64,000 bases of DNA from Aphrophora alni (lineage: Eukaryota; Arthropoda; Insecta; Hemiptera; Aphrophoridae), in the NCBI GenBank assembly GCA_963513935.1, contig OY740770.1, forward strand, positions 91,776,301 through 91,840,300. Direction: 5' to 3'. Below are positions 1 to 11,330 of the stretch, piece after piece. Made by a program: the position numbers and the translations under genes. The notes below the pieces were generated by a model that ran no database searches, was not told where the DNA came from, and worked only from the letters and a program-made list of their open reading frames with translations. How positions within the stretch are numbered: the stretch's first letter is position 1; the number at the start of each line of letters is the position of its first letter.

Positions 1-75
1 TATTCCTAGATTAAGCATTTATTTACAATTACCTACTACAGATTTATTATTCGTTGGAGATGTCCCATGCATACA
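1..75 (-). repeat. LTR-family terminus entering from the left
   Basis: The stretch ending GAGATGTCCCATGCATACA matches the ends of the LTR-like repeats at 3300, 52609 and 61665. On the minus strand it reads as an LTR start (TGTATGCATGGGACA). Confidence 0.45.
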
Positions 76-639
76 AGGTCCTACAGTCTTCAATTTAATA
101 CATAAGCACCTGAAAAAAGACTTTGTTAAAAAAATGCTGTCAAAAAATATTTTTCTTTTTACAATTTTATTGTTTTAAAAAATGAAACCTATATTATTTT
201 ATTTGTTTTTGGGTGAAAATTGTTGAGTGTTTTGTTAAATTTATTGACAATAACAATCTTGCATTTTTTGTAGTTCTGGAACCAGTACCATGTAATTTTT
301 TTATCAATGTTTATAATTCTTTTATTAATTATTTATATTTTTCTTTATTGTTTGTGAAAATATTATTGTTTCTGTTAAGCTTGTTAATAATTGCAATAGT
401 TAATCTGACTTCTTTTGTTTGCTTTTGATTTTGCTTTTTAAATCATTTATGGCATCAATGAGCCTTAGAAGAAAAAAATATTTGTCATTACATAATAATA
501 AATGTTGATGATCACAATTAATATAATAGAGATTAAGATTTGAAATGTTAAGGAGCGATATATAGTGACTGCCCCTGTTCTTGGAAAAAAATCACAGCCA
601 ATTCCACCATTTTCTTCTTTTAAATTTCTGTTTCTTTAG

Positions 640-836
640 GCTCCTGGCCCAGCTTGGAAAGAAAGTGATTTGTTGGCTGAGATTTTACAAGTCGAAAATT
701 ACATTGCAAACAACATTGTGAGGCTGTTGGAGAATGATAACACGATTCCATTCATTGCAAGGTACAGACGGGATATGGTGGGAGACATGACTCCTGAGGA
801 ATTGAGGCACGCTAAGGATGCATATGAAACTGTCAA
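640..836 (+). CDS. SRBD1: SRBD1 (Tex-family) exon, N-terminal Tex region; first exon in window
   Basis: Exon of the eukaryotic Tex homologue (S1 RNA-binding domain protein 1), a nucleic-acid-binding protein whose bacterial relatives act in transcription and RNA metabolism. The exon starts in phase 0 after the acceptor TTTCTTTAG and ends AA before the donor GTACGT, giving phase 2. The translation contains the Tex N-terminal signature: LLENDNTIPFIARYRRD, then MTPEELRHAKDAYETVK. In bacterial Tex this is the 'TVPFIARYRKE' segment near residues 30-50, so the true start codon must lie in an exon left of the window. The nine exons found here join to 1616 nt in one open frame, with phases 2,0,2,0,1,1,2,1,2 at their ends. 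This phase agreement is strong evidence for the model. Identification rests on family knowledge and was not searched. Confidence 0.93.
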
Positions 837-983
837 GTACGTGATCACAGTTATCTTAGATAAGTTAGGTTTACTTTCTGGTATATAGAAATAGTTGGTA
901 TAACCAATAAATGATTTTCCAATTATTTGTATAAAATTCAAATAAAATACACGCAAATTCTTTTGTTAATTCTATATTTATTA

Positions 984-1197
984 GGTCTAGCCCGACCATA
1001 GTTTCACCAGTTAAGGCATTGACAAGGCTTATAAAAACACTAAATAATCTAAGAAAAAATAATTGTACACATTAGCACAAAATATTTGTGGACCTGGTCT
1101 CAAAATGTCTACAATTATTTTCTTCTTAGGGTATTTATTTTTTGTATAAACTTCGTCAATGCTATTACTGGTGAGACCTTGGTTGACTAACCGTAAT
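984..1197. repeat. Diverged fold-back element (MITE-like)
   Basis: Arms of about 54 bp at 984-1037 and 1142-1197 are reverse complements with roughly 75-80% identity (shared core TCACCAGT...GCATTGAC). The short loop has no coding potential. The target duplication cannot be fixed. Confidence 0.5.
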
Positions 1198-2442
1198 AAA
1201 TGTAGAATTTACAAAACAATTTGTGTGTTTTATTTGAAAACATGGAACTCTATCAAGTACCATTGATCATCAGTATAAACAATATTTATATGAAACCCGT
1301 TGTCAGATTCAAATTCGGTACTATAAAATAAATATGAGTTTTATAAAAATCGTTAATATAGTTTCTCATAATCATGAGTTTATCTAAGACTTTTTGGTTG
1401 ATTGGGATGAAGTATATAACTCACTAAAAAGTTAGAACAACTTGAATCATTATCGTCTTTAACTGAAAATAACTTTATATAGGAATAAGATAGAGACCAC
1501 TAGTTTGCGTCATTTACATTCTTGTACCAATACCTTTAAGATGAGGGGTCACAAGGTAGGGGTTTGCATTTAAAAAAATTGAGCTGGCCTCAAAATTTTC
1601 CATTTTGGAAATGGTAACAACATTGTATTATGCCTAGAAATGTACATGTTTATACCTAGTAAACATTACTTGAGTTTGGTTTTTTCCTAATTACTCACTT
1701 AAAAGTTACAGGGATGTCTCCAGACTTTTAGTTCACCCAGTATAAACAAAATGTGCAAAATTATGAAATTTTAATAATGTATTTTAATAATGTAAATTTT
1801 CTATAGATTTACAGAAAATATAGAATTTTACAGTTTCAATTTGATAAACATGAACAAAATCATGCTACTGTCTTAGATAAAAATAACAAAGTACAACATT
1901 TTACATACTGTGTTAAAAGTTATTTTTAATGGTGGGTCGTTTATTTGGACATTTATTAGCATTTTGTTATTTATGTTCCACTTAACAGAGTATTAATAGT
2001 GTTTTATAATAATTTTGCTATGATAAATATAACAATGTAAATAAGGTAAATATTTTAAAAATTTAGTTATGAATATAAATAAAATGTATAAATTTTGAAA
2101 TCATACTAAGTATTCTAATTTAGAGATCTACATTTTTGCGGAAGAATAACATTCACTACAAGAAACTCGAACTTCCATAAAAAAACCATTTCACCATCAA
2201 GTGCTCATCCTCAATTCCACACTTCTGTGGAAAATATTACTAAAGTAGACTTGCTAAGAATTTACCTTAATAGTTATATTTTCCATGTGCTTGTATTTTG
2301 TGTAAAACTAAAAATGACGACATATGTAAGTGTAGTTAAGTTAATTTGTAATTTATCTATTCAATTCTTATTATCAAGTATCTATTAATTAATTCAATTT
2401 GTGCTTTAAGAGCTTTTAGTTAAAAATCAAGTTACTTTAGTT

Positions 2443-3300
2443 TGTAAGTCTGCGTTCTTACAAACTTATTATTCAAATTATTAATCTAATTGTACCTAAG
2501 GTAGGGTTTCATTCTGGTCATACTTAGCAGTTATTTCTATAAACGTGGCAATGGTGAATACAATAAGTTAGCCAGACATTTTGAAAAAAAAACAAGAAAT
2601 CTCCCTTTTATTTCAAAGAAAAATAAGGACATTATTAAATATATATTTAAGTAAACATTTAAAACTAAAATCTATCCTGTGATAGAATACATGTGCTACA
2701 AATCTGAATAAAAGTTTTATATGTCTTTTTCACTAAATTTTGTCTCCTAATGATTACTTAATCTTTACTGTCCACTTTACTCACGAAATTCCAGTCCATA
2801 TTATGTTAGCTTCCTTCAATATCACAATTACTTAAAATCCTTCATCTTCATCGTTGAAGGTGAGTCTGTCCAGCCGTCTTATATCGTGGCTGTTTCGCAA
2901 GGTGATTCGAACAAGACTACATTACTCTGACTCCTGACCAAGACTGCTTAAGGCACGCTCCGAGAAGACGCTCCTTGCTGAGGCTCATGGGAAATATCTC
3001 CAGGGTTTAATTTCCTGCTAGCACGTACTTTTGCAATGTCTGTGTTATTGAAGGTTACAAGTCTATTTCACCTCACACGCACAATTTGAAATTACGCTTT
3101 CACTTGTTTAGTTTTAAGTTGTTTATTAGTAACCATTAGGTTATTATTATTGTTCATTTGAAGATTGTTTAAATACATTTTATAATTACTTATTATTATA
3201 AAATGCTTATTATTTCTATCATCCTATTATTAGTTCATATTTATTTTTAATATTAAATAATTTTTATTAATTACTGGTTGGAGAGTGTCCCATGCTTACA
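2443..3300 (-). repeat. Solo-LTR-like repeat, TGTAAG...CTTACA termini
   Basis: An 858-bp repeat paralogous to 59051-61665 minus that copy's insertion. Both start TGTAAGTCTGCGTTCTTACA and end TGTCCCATGCTTACA on the + strand, so an LTR of minus orientation would begin TGTAAGCATGGGACA. Near its left end an inverted motif GTTTGTAAG/CTTACAAAC can form a hairpin. No internal coding or primer site is adjacent, so a solo LTR is likely. The homology with the other copy continues about 18 bp past the left end, so that boundary is approximate. Confidence 0.6.
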
Positions 3301-3969
3301 CATAGTCATTGAAACTTTGTTTTGGTGATAAAATGATTTGTTTTAAGTTTGAGTTTGAGTTTTTTCTTTAGTGAATACTACAAAGATTATAATTAAAAAA
3401 TTATAGTATTTTGAATAATTGTGAAAGATCCAAATGTCATCTGCTATTGAGATTCCTTTCATTTCTTTGGATAGTGCTTAAACAAAATTCTTTTAAATAT
3501 TGATATCCATTATATATAGTGTTTATTTTCTTTAGTTATATGAAGGATTCTGTTTTAATTCTGCAACAATCCAGATATATAAAATTTTCTATGGTTATAA
3601 TTTGTGTCCGAAAAAGTAAACACATAGGAAATTGTAAATGAACGAAAACGGTGTTTTTTTTAAAAAATATAATTAGTTGAAAATAAAGAATAAAAATATT
3701 AATTTATAAAAATTACCTTAATAAATTAATTTGAAAATCTTAAATCTAAAAAAAATCATCGAAAATAGTTTTACAGGAGAATCATATGAATGTTACTTAT
3801 GTTATTGAAGAGCAAATCCTTGCTAACAATTGATAATTTTAGGTTATTAGTGTATTTTTGCCATACATACCGGTACAGTACATACTGTAATAATTTCAAT
3901 CTTTTATACTGTTCTATAAAAAAATTATTTTAGTTTTTTGATTGAATTTGAATTTAATCTTAATATGTT

Positions 3970-4760
3970 AGGCGCCGGTCTGTAAGAAGTACAGACACTT
4001 TATTAAAAAATTAAAATTCCCGGGATCGTGAATTCTGATAGGGAAATGTACTTACACTATGAAAGAAACCACAGGTTATTTGAAATACATACATTTACTG
4101 GTTAAAATTTTATGTCAATCTTCTGAAAAGAAAATATATATTTATACTCATAACATTATTCAATATATCATTCTATAATCTAACAATTCTTTAAAAGTTC
4201 TTTTCTGTCTCTTAATTTATTTTTGATTAATTATTGTAAAATTGGCAAAATTGTTTTTATTCATGCACAAAGTTCATAGTCTATTTTTATTTCTACCGAT
4301 CATTGTTGATAGTCAAATCTTGAATAATTTATGATAATACAGATTTCTCAAATATAAATTATAACTTATTTAAATTAGAGTGTTTTACGTAATAAGTTTT
4401 TTATGTATTGATGAGTTTATGATAATCAAAAAATGTACATTGTATTTGAGTTTGATACCAATAAACACTATCACTGGCTTTATTATAGTTCAAGCTAAAA
4501 AACTGTACTAACTTAAACAGCTCTTTGATCGAGCCGTAACTCTTTCGAAGCAAAGTCTGAGGCAATTAACGTAATGAGAAATTGTGTATTGACCGACAAA
4601 AAGTCAAATATAACTTCCCTTGTCAACGGTAGTATAGCTTGTATCATCTCCAAAATTTCAACTAATCCCCTCTTTACAAGATTCCCATTGATCTCTTTTT
4701 AATCAATTGCACTCTTTCTACCGATGACCAAACTTGTCGACGCACTAACACTGAACTTCT
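3970..4760 (-). repeat. LTR-like fragment with GGCGCC at its end
   Basis: Begins AGGCGCCGGTCTGTAAG and continues with a CGGGATCGTGAATTC-type block also found at 41087 and 46744, suggesting three related LTR 3' ends in minus orientation. The right limit is set only by the piggyBac-like element and is uncertain. Confidence 0.4.
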
Positions 4761-4765
4761 TTTAA

Positions 4766-6505
4766 CCCTTAAAACGGCACGCGACCTACAAGTAGGTCGC
4801 CCACGTGCTCCCAAGTGATTTCACCAACTCTAAAACACGTATTTTGCAATTCACCATTACGCCCACTTAGAATGGTCCTATCACAATAAATAAAATACCG
4901 TTGGAAAAGTAATGTTCCGTAAATGCATAATCATGCAAAAATTTAAAAAAAAAATACCAAAAAAAGTTATAAATAATATTCCAAAAATTGGTGAAGTTCA
5001 CATATTTTTGTTGCGTAAAATCGTAAATTTCAACTCTGCGCCTTTTTGTAAAACGCGGCTCCATTTTCCTCGATACGATTACAACTCTATTTATCTGTCA
5101 TTTAAGTCAACTAAAAAACTGGTATAGATCACATGTTTCTCTTTCTAACCGTAGATTACAAATTTTTCTGCGTCTAACAGATCCAGAGATATATCTATTT
5201 GACCAGAGAACAAACCTGACGACACGAAATTCATTTGGCATTCGGTGCACTTTACGAAATGACGAAATTCGTTTTTCATGTCAGAAAAACGACTTGTTCT
5301 TTACAGTATGTTGTAGGGGAAATTTCATTCTATAAGTTGGTACCAATTGATATAGGCAAATACCCACTTAGTAGGTTTTGTTTTGATGTCCAAACGTAGC
5401 AATTGTGTGACGTAAAAACTGTAATATTAGGCGTGGCGCATATTCTTTTGGGGTTAGATATTTGTTATTTTGAAGGTTTGTGTATACAAATTGTATATAC
5501 ATTTTATATACAAGTTACAATATATGGGTTTTTATATCTAAAGTTTATGTTTTTGAGTGATAGTTTAGTTTGTGAACGGTTCTTATGTGGGATAACCTAG
5601 AAAAATATTGTAAGTCTAGCCTATATGCAAATTTTCTTATATTTAGTGTTTTATATGATTATACAAGTGAATATGTGTGTTATTCTTTGTAAAGTATATT
5701 GTCTTAGTAAAATCTAATGATTTTGTCTTAGACCTAGCTTTAGAAAGTTACTAATTACGCCTAAATGATCGAGGTGTCAACCTAACCTCAACCGTCAGAG
5801 AATCACGATTTTAGGCAAAATCGTCATTTTTATTTTCAAAATGTAACAAATTATTCTTTTTTCCCCTAAATATATTCACAAATATATTAAAAATCTCAAG
5901 TAATGGTTGAAAAAATTCCGAAAAATGTATTAGTATGTTTTTGATTACCATTTTTGTGAAATTTCTGCTCCGTTACTGTTCGATTTTTTGGTATTTGACC
6001 AAAAAACTCCAAATGTGATAAATCTAACATTTTTTTTCACTACACACCTACATTCTATGCACCTTTCTGAACATAATGAGATATAGAACTTTTGTATAAA
6101 ATATATATTACTATGTTTGGTAAATTGTTGAAAATAAAATGACCAATGTCCCGAAATTCATAAAATAATTTTTTACATTTTGAAAATGTAACAAATTTTA
6201 TTTTATTTTCCTAAATATATTCACAAATAATACACAAAAATTGTGTATATCTTAGAAATAGGTAGTAAGCTATTGATTTTGGATTATACAGGTTTTTCCT
6301 GAAAAATGGTAACTTCGTTTTTGACATGTAACATACTTACTCCAAAACCGTTTCAAAAAAAATTTTTATTACATAGATGAATTCTATGCATCTTTCTGAG
6401 AAAAATGATATCTTATAAGTTAGGTTTTGTGTAAAAATAATATATTTTATTAATTTTTAAACAAACGAAGAATTGTCAAGAAAATTAACATTGCCGGCTA
6501 TAGGG
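4766..6505. mobile_element. Non-autonomous piggyBac-like element, TTAA target
   Basis: A 1.74-kb unit bounded by TTAA at 4762-4765 and 6506-6509. Ends are CCCTTAAAACGGCA and, on the other strand, CCCTATAGCCGGCA. A perfect palindrome GCGACCTACAAGTAGGTCGC lies 25 bp inside the left end. No transposase reading frame was recognised, so it depends on an element elsewhere. The family assignment rests on the TTAA target and CCC-starting ends. Confidence 0.6.
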
Positions 6506-6824
6506 TTAACCCATTTTTGGGACATAATTCTTTTTAAAAATTGTAAGCTAAAGTTTTATACCATAAATACCTAAATGTAATATTTTAATATTATAATTAT
6601 TATCTAAGATATTTTTTCATCCATACAACACAATCACTAGTTTTTCTGCAACATTAAACAATTTTTAAATCTTGTCCGTCTGTGTCCATACTTCATCCAA
6701 TATGCGATATCACCTGTATGATATATGTCATTTTTAGCTACACCTCACTTTTTGAATAAGGAACTAACCCGACCCAAATACACAAAAAATATGAAATGTT
6801 ACAATATATAAACACATCCACAGG

Positions 6825-7265
6825 ATCCTGGCATTCCCCAACAACTCTTCTCCACCTCTGGATCTCCCTCATCCTCCACTCATCTGTTCCGGGCCTTCCT
6901 CTCAGTCTTCTTCCCTATGGTTTTCCTTGGAACACTTTTACCAACTCTTGTTTCATTCATTCTCTGTAAGTGACCTGCCCTTATTTTTTTATTCCAATTT
7001 TAGTCCTTTTTATTTCTGTACGTATTCAAGGGTCCCCATACATCTGATCCAACTCTGTATTCTTTGTAATCCTCTATTGTCCACCTTTATTAATCACTTT
7101 GTAGATTTGTAATTTCTTTCCAATCTCTGTACCATATTTCTATCACCTACTGTTAGAGTTTATGACTCAGCTCTGTTTGTTACAACTGGTATGACTAGTG
7201 TCTTGTAGGTTCTTTTCTTTGTTGTCTTACACAAAGCTTTTGATTTAAATATCTTCTGCAATGCA
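6825..7265 (-). pseudogene. Non-LTR retrotransposon reverse transcriptase fragment, C-terminal part
   Basis: The minus strand, in shifting frames, encodes LVIPVVTNRAES, then TLTVGDRNMVQRLER, then AGHLQRMNETRVGKSVPRK. These are the post-RT motifs of RTE/craniofacial-development-like endonuclease-reverse transcriptases ('VTYGAESWTLT', 'WAGHVTRM'). Several stops and frame changes show it is dead. Antisense to SRBD1. Confidence 0.6.
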
Positions 7266-7736
7266 TAGTGAGCTCAGTCTGTTGCGATTCTGTATTACCA
7301 TAGGAAATCAACTATTTCAGTTGTCGTAGTAGCATATTGCACATGAAATAGAAAGCAAGTTAGAGAGGGGAAATAAAGTTATATCTCTGAATATTCTTAA
7401 TTTGTATTTTCTCTGCCAAACGGCCATGCATAAAGTATCATTGAGTTATTATTGTTCTGTATTTTATAATTAGTAAAATGGACATACAGTGGAACCTCCC
7501 ATATCCGACCTTCCCACATCCGACTCCTCCCGATATCCGACCGTCCGTCTGTCTATTGTTTACTCGCGCTCTCACAGTCCGTTTCAGTTCGCGAGCCTGT
7601 ACAGACTTGAAAAAGTGACTCATCGATACAGTAGAGTCCCGCAAACTCAGCGAAATGTGGATCGGAAGTGTACCGAGTTTGTGAAATGCTGGGTTATTGG
7701 GAATAAGGGCAAAAAATAAATTGTAATTTAAACCCA

Positions 7737-7950
7737 AAGCGGCGGCGATATCAAAAGACTTTGTCGAAAGCGGTATCCCATTGTTGGCAGTGTAAAAACA
7801 CCGCGGCACCAATATCAAACGACTTTGTCGATACCGGTATCCCAATGTCGGCGACGTAAAAACACCGCGGCACCAAAGCGGCGGCGATATCAAACGACTT
7901 TTTCGTTAGCGGTATCCCATTGTCGGCGGCATAATAACACCGCGGCATTG
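7737..7950. repeat. Tandem repeat inside the pogo-like element
   Basis: Three imperfect units of about 64-75 bp, each with GATATCAAAAGACTTTGTCG-like and CGGTATCCCA segments followed by an ACACCGCGGCA block. GC-rich compared with everything around it. Confidence 0.7.
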
Positions 7951-8099
7951 GCACCCGTCGATATAGCAGACATACACCTGCAAAAACGTTTGATGGGCCG
8001 ATTTTTTTCCACGAATAAATTTAGTATGCATTATGGAAAATATAACATTTCTTTTCAGTTTTCTTTGACAGGTACGCACAGTATACACAGTAAATAAAA

Positions 8100-8246
8100 A
8101 TGAACGAGTTACGAAAACGGAAGCTTGTGTTGGTTTCGTTTGAGACGCGGTTATATGTGTTAAAAAGACTTGACAGAGAGGAATCTGTAAAAAAGCTTTG
8201 TGACGAGTTTAACGTAAAAGTAAGAGTCGTAACAGTAAAAGTTTGA
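8100..8246 (+). pseudogene. Truncated pogo transposase, CENP-B N-terminal helix-turn-helix
   Basis: A 48-codon frame starting MNELRKRKLVLVSFETRLYV and continuing LKRLDREESVKKLCDEFNV. This is the CENP-B/psq-type DNA-binding start of pogo and jerky-like transposases, where the usual pattern is 'KRKRLTLEEKLEVLKRLEKGESVKKLAKEFNV'. A stop follows at once, and the second DNA-binding part and the DDE catalytic domain are absent. It sits near the right end of the pogo-like element. Not expected to be active; expression of a small DNA-binding peptide cannot be excluded. Confidence 0.7.
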
Positions 8247-9947
8247 AATGTAAAATCATTACAACTTGTAAATGATAATCAATAGTTTTACAAGTTGAAT
8301 ATACAATATTTACGTATTTAATTTCATGACAGAAAATGTTTGAAATGTATACACAATATTTTTAAAGGTGTAATAAAGTTGTATTACAGTACTGTGTGGC
8401 ATTTTTTGTACCTGGGAACGGCATTTTACGCTCCTCCCGATATCCGACCTTTTGGCCGTTCCGACCACGGCCCGGTCCCGTCATGGTCGGATATGGGAGG
8501 TTCTACTGTACTTCAAAAACAATAGATTTGCATGCATGGTTACTCTACATTAAACTAAGGAACAAGGCTTAATTTAAATGACATGCTTTTCCTGAGTAAG
8601 TGAACTAAAAAAAATTAATTTAAAATTTAATCAATGTATTCACTTTAATAAAAATTTTATCCTATATATGTAATGAAACTTTTTGTGCTTAGTAAAAATG
8701 ATTTTATTTCATCTTTTTCCTTTGGAAATATCTCAACTTTGATTTTATTTACTATCAAAATACTTTTTCTCTTTGTCTATGTATTTCAGGTGGCAGAGTA
8801 AGAAAGAAAAAAAAACATTAAAAATAACATATTATCTCTTTTATAAAAAGACATCAGACAAAACTATAAATACAAAATTGAAAATTCAACAAAATTAAGA
8901 GTTCTTAATCAGTTATTTTTTTATTTTACATAAATGGTAATTTATGCGTGTTATACCAGACACGCGCATTTGTTTGAAAACAACTTTTTTTATTATAAAA
9001 AAAAAAAAAAAAAACTTTTCCTTCTTGCAGATGCATGGCATCGTTTCACCACAATCACTTCTATTGTTTTAAAAAGTTAATCTTTCAAATTTTTCTTTTT
9101 TCCTATGAAAACACATCAATTGTTCACATCACTATCAGTTCGAATTAAGATGTTCGAATTACTTTATTTTACTTTGAAAACCAAAAACTTAGTCTTTTTA
9201 TATACGTTTTCCGGGTTGCATCATACACAATGTCTATTATACAATATTATCAAATAGAATACTTTTCACTTCTAAAAGTTCATTTTTTAACTCAATAGAG
9301 CTTGAATTTTAGTAGTTCATAATAATATATGTTAAACAACTCATAATTATTTAAGATAACACTTTTTCTTTGTACTTCCATTTCACCCGAGTGAACATGA
9401 CTATCAGAGCAACATGGTCCTTCCTTCAGAATTCTATCCAGACTAAATAATTTTCCACTTGGCGGTTAAAACCAAGCCTTTGGCTTTGTGTAAAAAATGT
9501 TTGCACTGCACTTTTTTAATTATAGAGTTTATAGTTATTTTAATTATTAAAATACATACAATAAATTTCTCTGATCATAAGATCAAAGAACTAAAAATGT
9601 ACACTATTACAAGGCTATTTGATATACATTTGATGAGTCTATACCATTGGTACTACCCATCACAATGAGATAGTCCTTGGCTGTCATTTGGTGAGTCATT
9701 TTTTCAGAACTATTCAACACTTGTTTCGTATTATCACTCAGTTGGTTATTTAATATTTTGACTCATCTTTTGGAAACAATATCTTTTAAAATTCTCTCCT
9801 ATGGCTATCGATAGCATCACTATTTTGCTTTTAGAATTATTAATTGGGAATTGCTTATTTTTATAATTCAATGCATAAGGTGAACTAGATTTTTTAATTA
9901 TTTGATTTTTCCGCTTATACGATTTTACTAGCAAATATTGAATTTAC

Positions 9948-10130
9948 AATAATATTTCAAGTGAAAAAATATACGACCTAGACTGGGAATTGAACCCAGG
10001 ACTTTTGGCTTTACGCTCAGTTGGCGTAACCTAAGGATAGCTCAGTTGGTAGAGCATTGGCGCGTAAAGCCAAAGGTCCTGGGTTCGATTCCCAGTCTAG
10101 GTCGTATATTTTTTCACTTGAAATATTATT
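9948..10130. repeat. Fold-back whose arms contain tRNA 3' halves
   Basis: Arms 9948-10017 and 10062-10130 are near-perfect reverse complements with a 44-nt spacer. Each arm runs from an anticodon-loop sequence through a T-arm and acceptor 3' strand into AT-rich flank. Confidence 0.85.
10029..10103 (+). tRNA. tRNA-like sequence, probable pseudogene or tRNA-derived repeat
   Basis: D-arm GCUC-AGUUGGUA-GAGC, anticodon stem UUGGC/GCCAA with loop GCGUAAA, and T-arm CUGGG-UUCGAUU-CCCAG can all form. Box A (TAGCTCAGTTGG) and box B (GGTTCGATTCC) are intact. The body resembles tRNA-Lys outside the anticodon. Against function: the acceptor 5' strand carries two extra bases relative to the 3' strand, and position 33 of the anticodon loop is C rather than U, so GUA (Tyr) is not a safe reading. 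Confidence 0.5.
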
Positions 10131-10390
10131 ATAAGGTGAACATTGTGCGATTTTTTTTTCCAGAATCATCAATTAGAAATCCTCCATTGTGGCTGGGAAT
10201 TGAAAATTACTTTATATTTTTCATTTAGAATTTCAAAATTGTTTTGTATAGCCAGGGGTGTTACAGTGAAAGGGGTGCTTCTTATGTTTTGTTTTGTTTT
10301 GGATATTGTCCAATAGTTAGTTGAGTATTTGTTAAATTTCAACAAGTCATGAATAATGTTATTTTGTTCAGCTTGCATAATTTCACTTCA

Positions 10391-10392
<2 letters not shown>

Positions 10393-10438
<46 letters not shown>
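10393..10438. repeat. Poly(T) tract
   Basis: An uninterrupted run of about 46 T; possibly the tail of an antisense retrotransposed sequence or simple slippage. Confidence 0.9.
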
Positions 10439-10439
<1 letters not shown>

Positions 10440-11065
10440 GAACAGAGTTCTCTTAGCCAACATAATATTTTTGTCCCTAATTTATTTTATTTCTCTATTT
10501 CATTACATAATAATAAGTTACTTTCTTCTAATTCCAATATATCTAATTTATCGTTGTAAGGATTTAAATAAGTCATCTCTTTCAGGTGCGAGGAAAGAGT
10601 ACTTACTTCCATTATTGATTCTGCCTAATGGACACAATTTATTTCTCTGTTGACATTTCTTTTTACACAGTTTGGGATCAATTTAAAATTGTAAGAATTA
10701 AAGCTTTTGCATTCTAACCAATTTTAACATTATATTATTTATTCTATTATGTCCTAATTAATTTAGTATTGTCAAGTTAGTTTTGTTCAAATGATATGCA
10801 TAATTCAACTGTAAGAATTTCAATAGATATATTACAGGTAATAATTTGTCATGAGTATAAATGTACTCAAGTCACTAGTATGATAAATTTGTACTTTACA
10901 AATGCACACAATTTTAACTATCTATTTGCATTGGTCAAATTTCCGTTAATTCCATCATTGTTCTTATAAAAAAGCAAAAACTCTAATGACCTTAATTTAC
11001 ATGTTAAAATTAATACTTTATCTGTTTGTTTCTGTACAATTCAAACTATTAAATTTGTTTTTTAG

Positions 11066-11183
11066 AAATGTGCAAGCCAAAGCTGTAACTATTTTGAAGG
11101 CTATGTCAAAGTCAGGGAAATTAACAGATTACTTGGAGAAGTGTATTGTTGGCGCACGCAGTATTGACGAGCTTGAATATATT
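11066..11183 (+). CDS. SRBD1: SRBD1 exon, Tex N-terminal helical region
   Basis: Acceptor TTTTTTTAG and donor GTAAGT. The first A completes the Lys codon split from the previous exon; the exon ends in phase 0. The translation AVTILKAMSKSGKLTDYLEK and then ARSIDELEYI matches the Tex segment where a helical stretch leads to 'LYLPYKPKRRT'. Confidence 0.92.
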
Positions 11184-11330
11184 GTAAGTATACTAGAGAT
11201 CAATACAACTATTATTTCTACATTTTATCAGATAGGTTTGTTATACATGATTTATTAACTAACAAATGTTGGGATAGTAGCAATAAGTAATAGGCTAAAT
11301 ATCGAGTTAAGGTTGTTTTTAGTTTTAGGT

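Larger units (their letters stand above)
7487..8508 (+). mobile_element. Internally deleted pogo/Tigger-like DNA transposon
   Basis: A 1022-bp element between TA dinucleotides (7485-7486, 8509-8510). Inverted ends are CAGTGGAACCTCCCATATCC and, on the opposite strand, CAGTAGAACCTCCCATATCC. A further CTCCCGATATCCGACC block is repeated subterminally on both sides. It keeps only the start of a CENP-B-type transposase. Confidence 0.8.
837..11065 (+). other. SRBD1 intron, 10.2 kb, filled with mobile elements
   Basis: Intron from donor GTACGT to acceptor TTTTTTTAG. It holds a diverged MITE, LTR pieces, a piggyBac-like element, a non-LTR fragment, a pogo relic and a tRNA-like fold-back, each listed separately. 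In 1200-2440, 3300-3960 and 8510-9940 I see only AT-rich sequence. Confidence 0.85.

Noticed and set aside
7438..7893. 151-codon antisense frame over the pogo relic
   Set aside because: It runs through the inverted end and the tandem repeat and shows no domain; a by-product of GC-rich repeats.
10029..10103. Functional tRNA-Tyr gene
   Set aside because: Acceptor stem has two extra bases on one side, position 33 is C, there is no intron as expected for eukaryotic tRNA-Tyr, and it sits in a fold-back.
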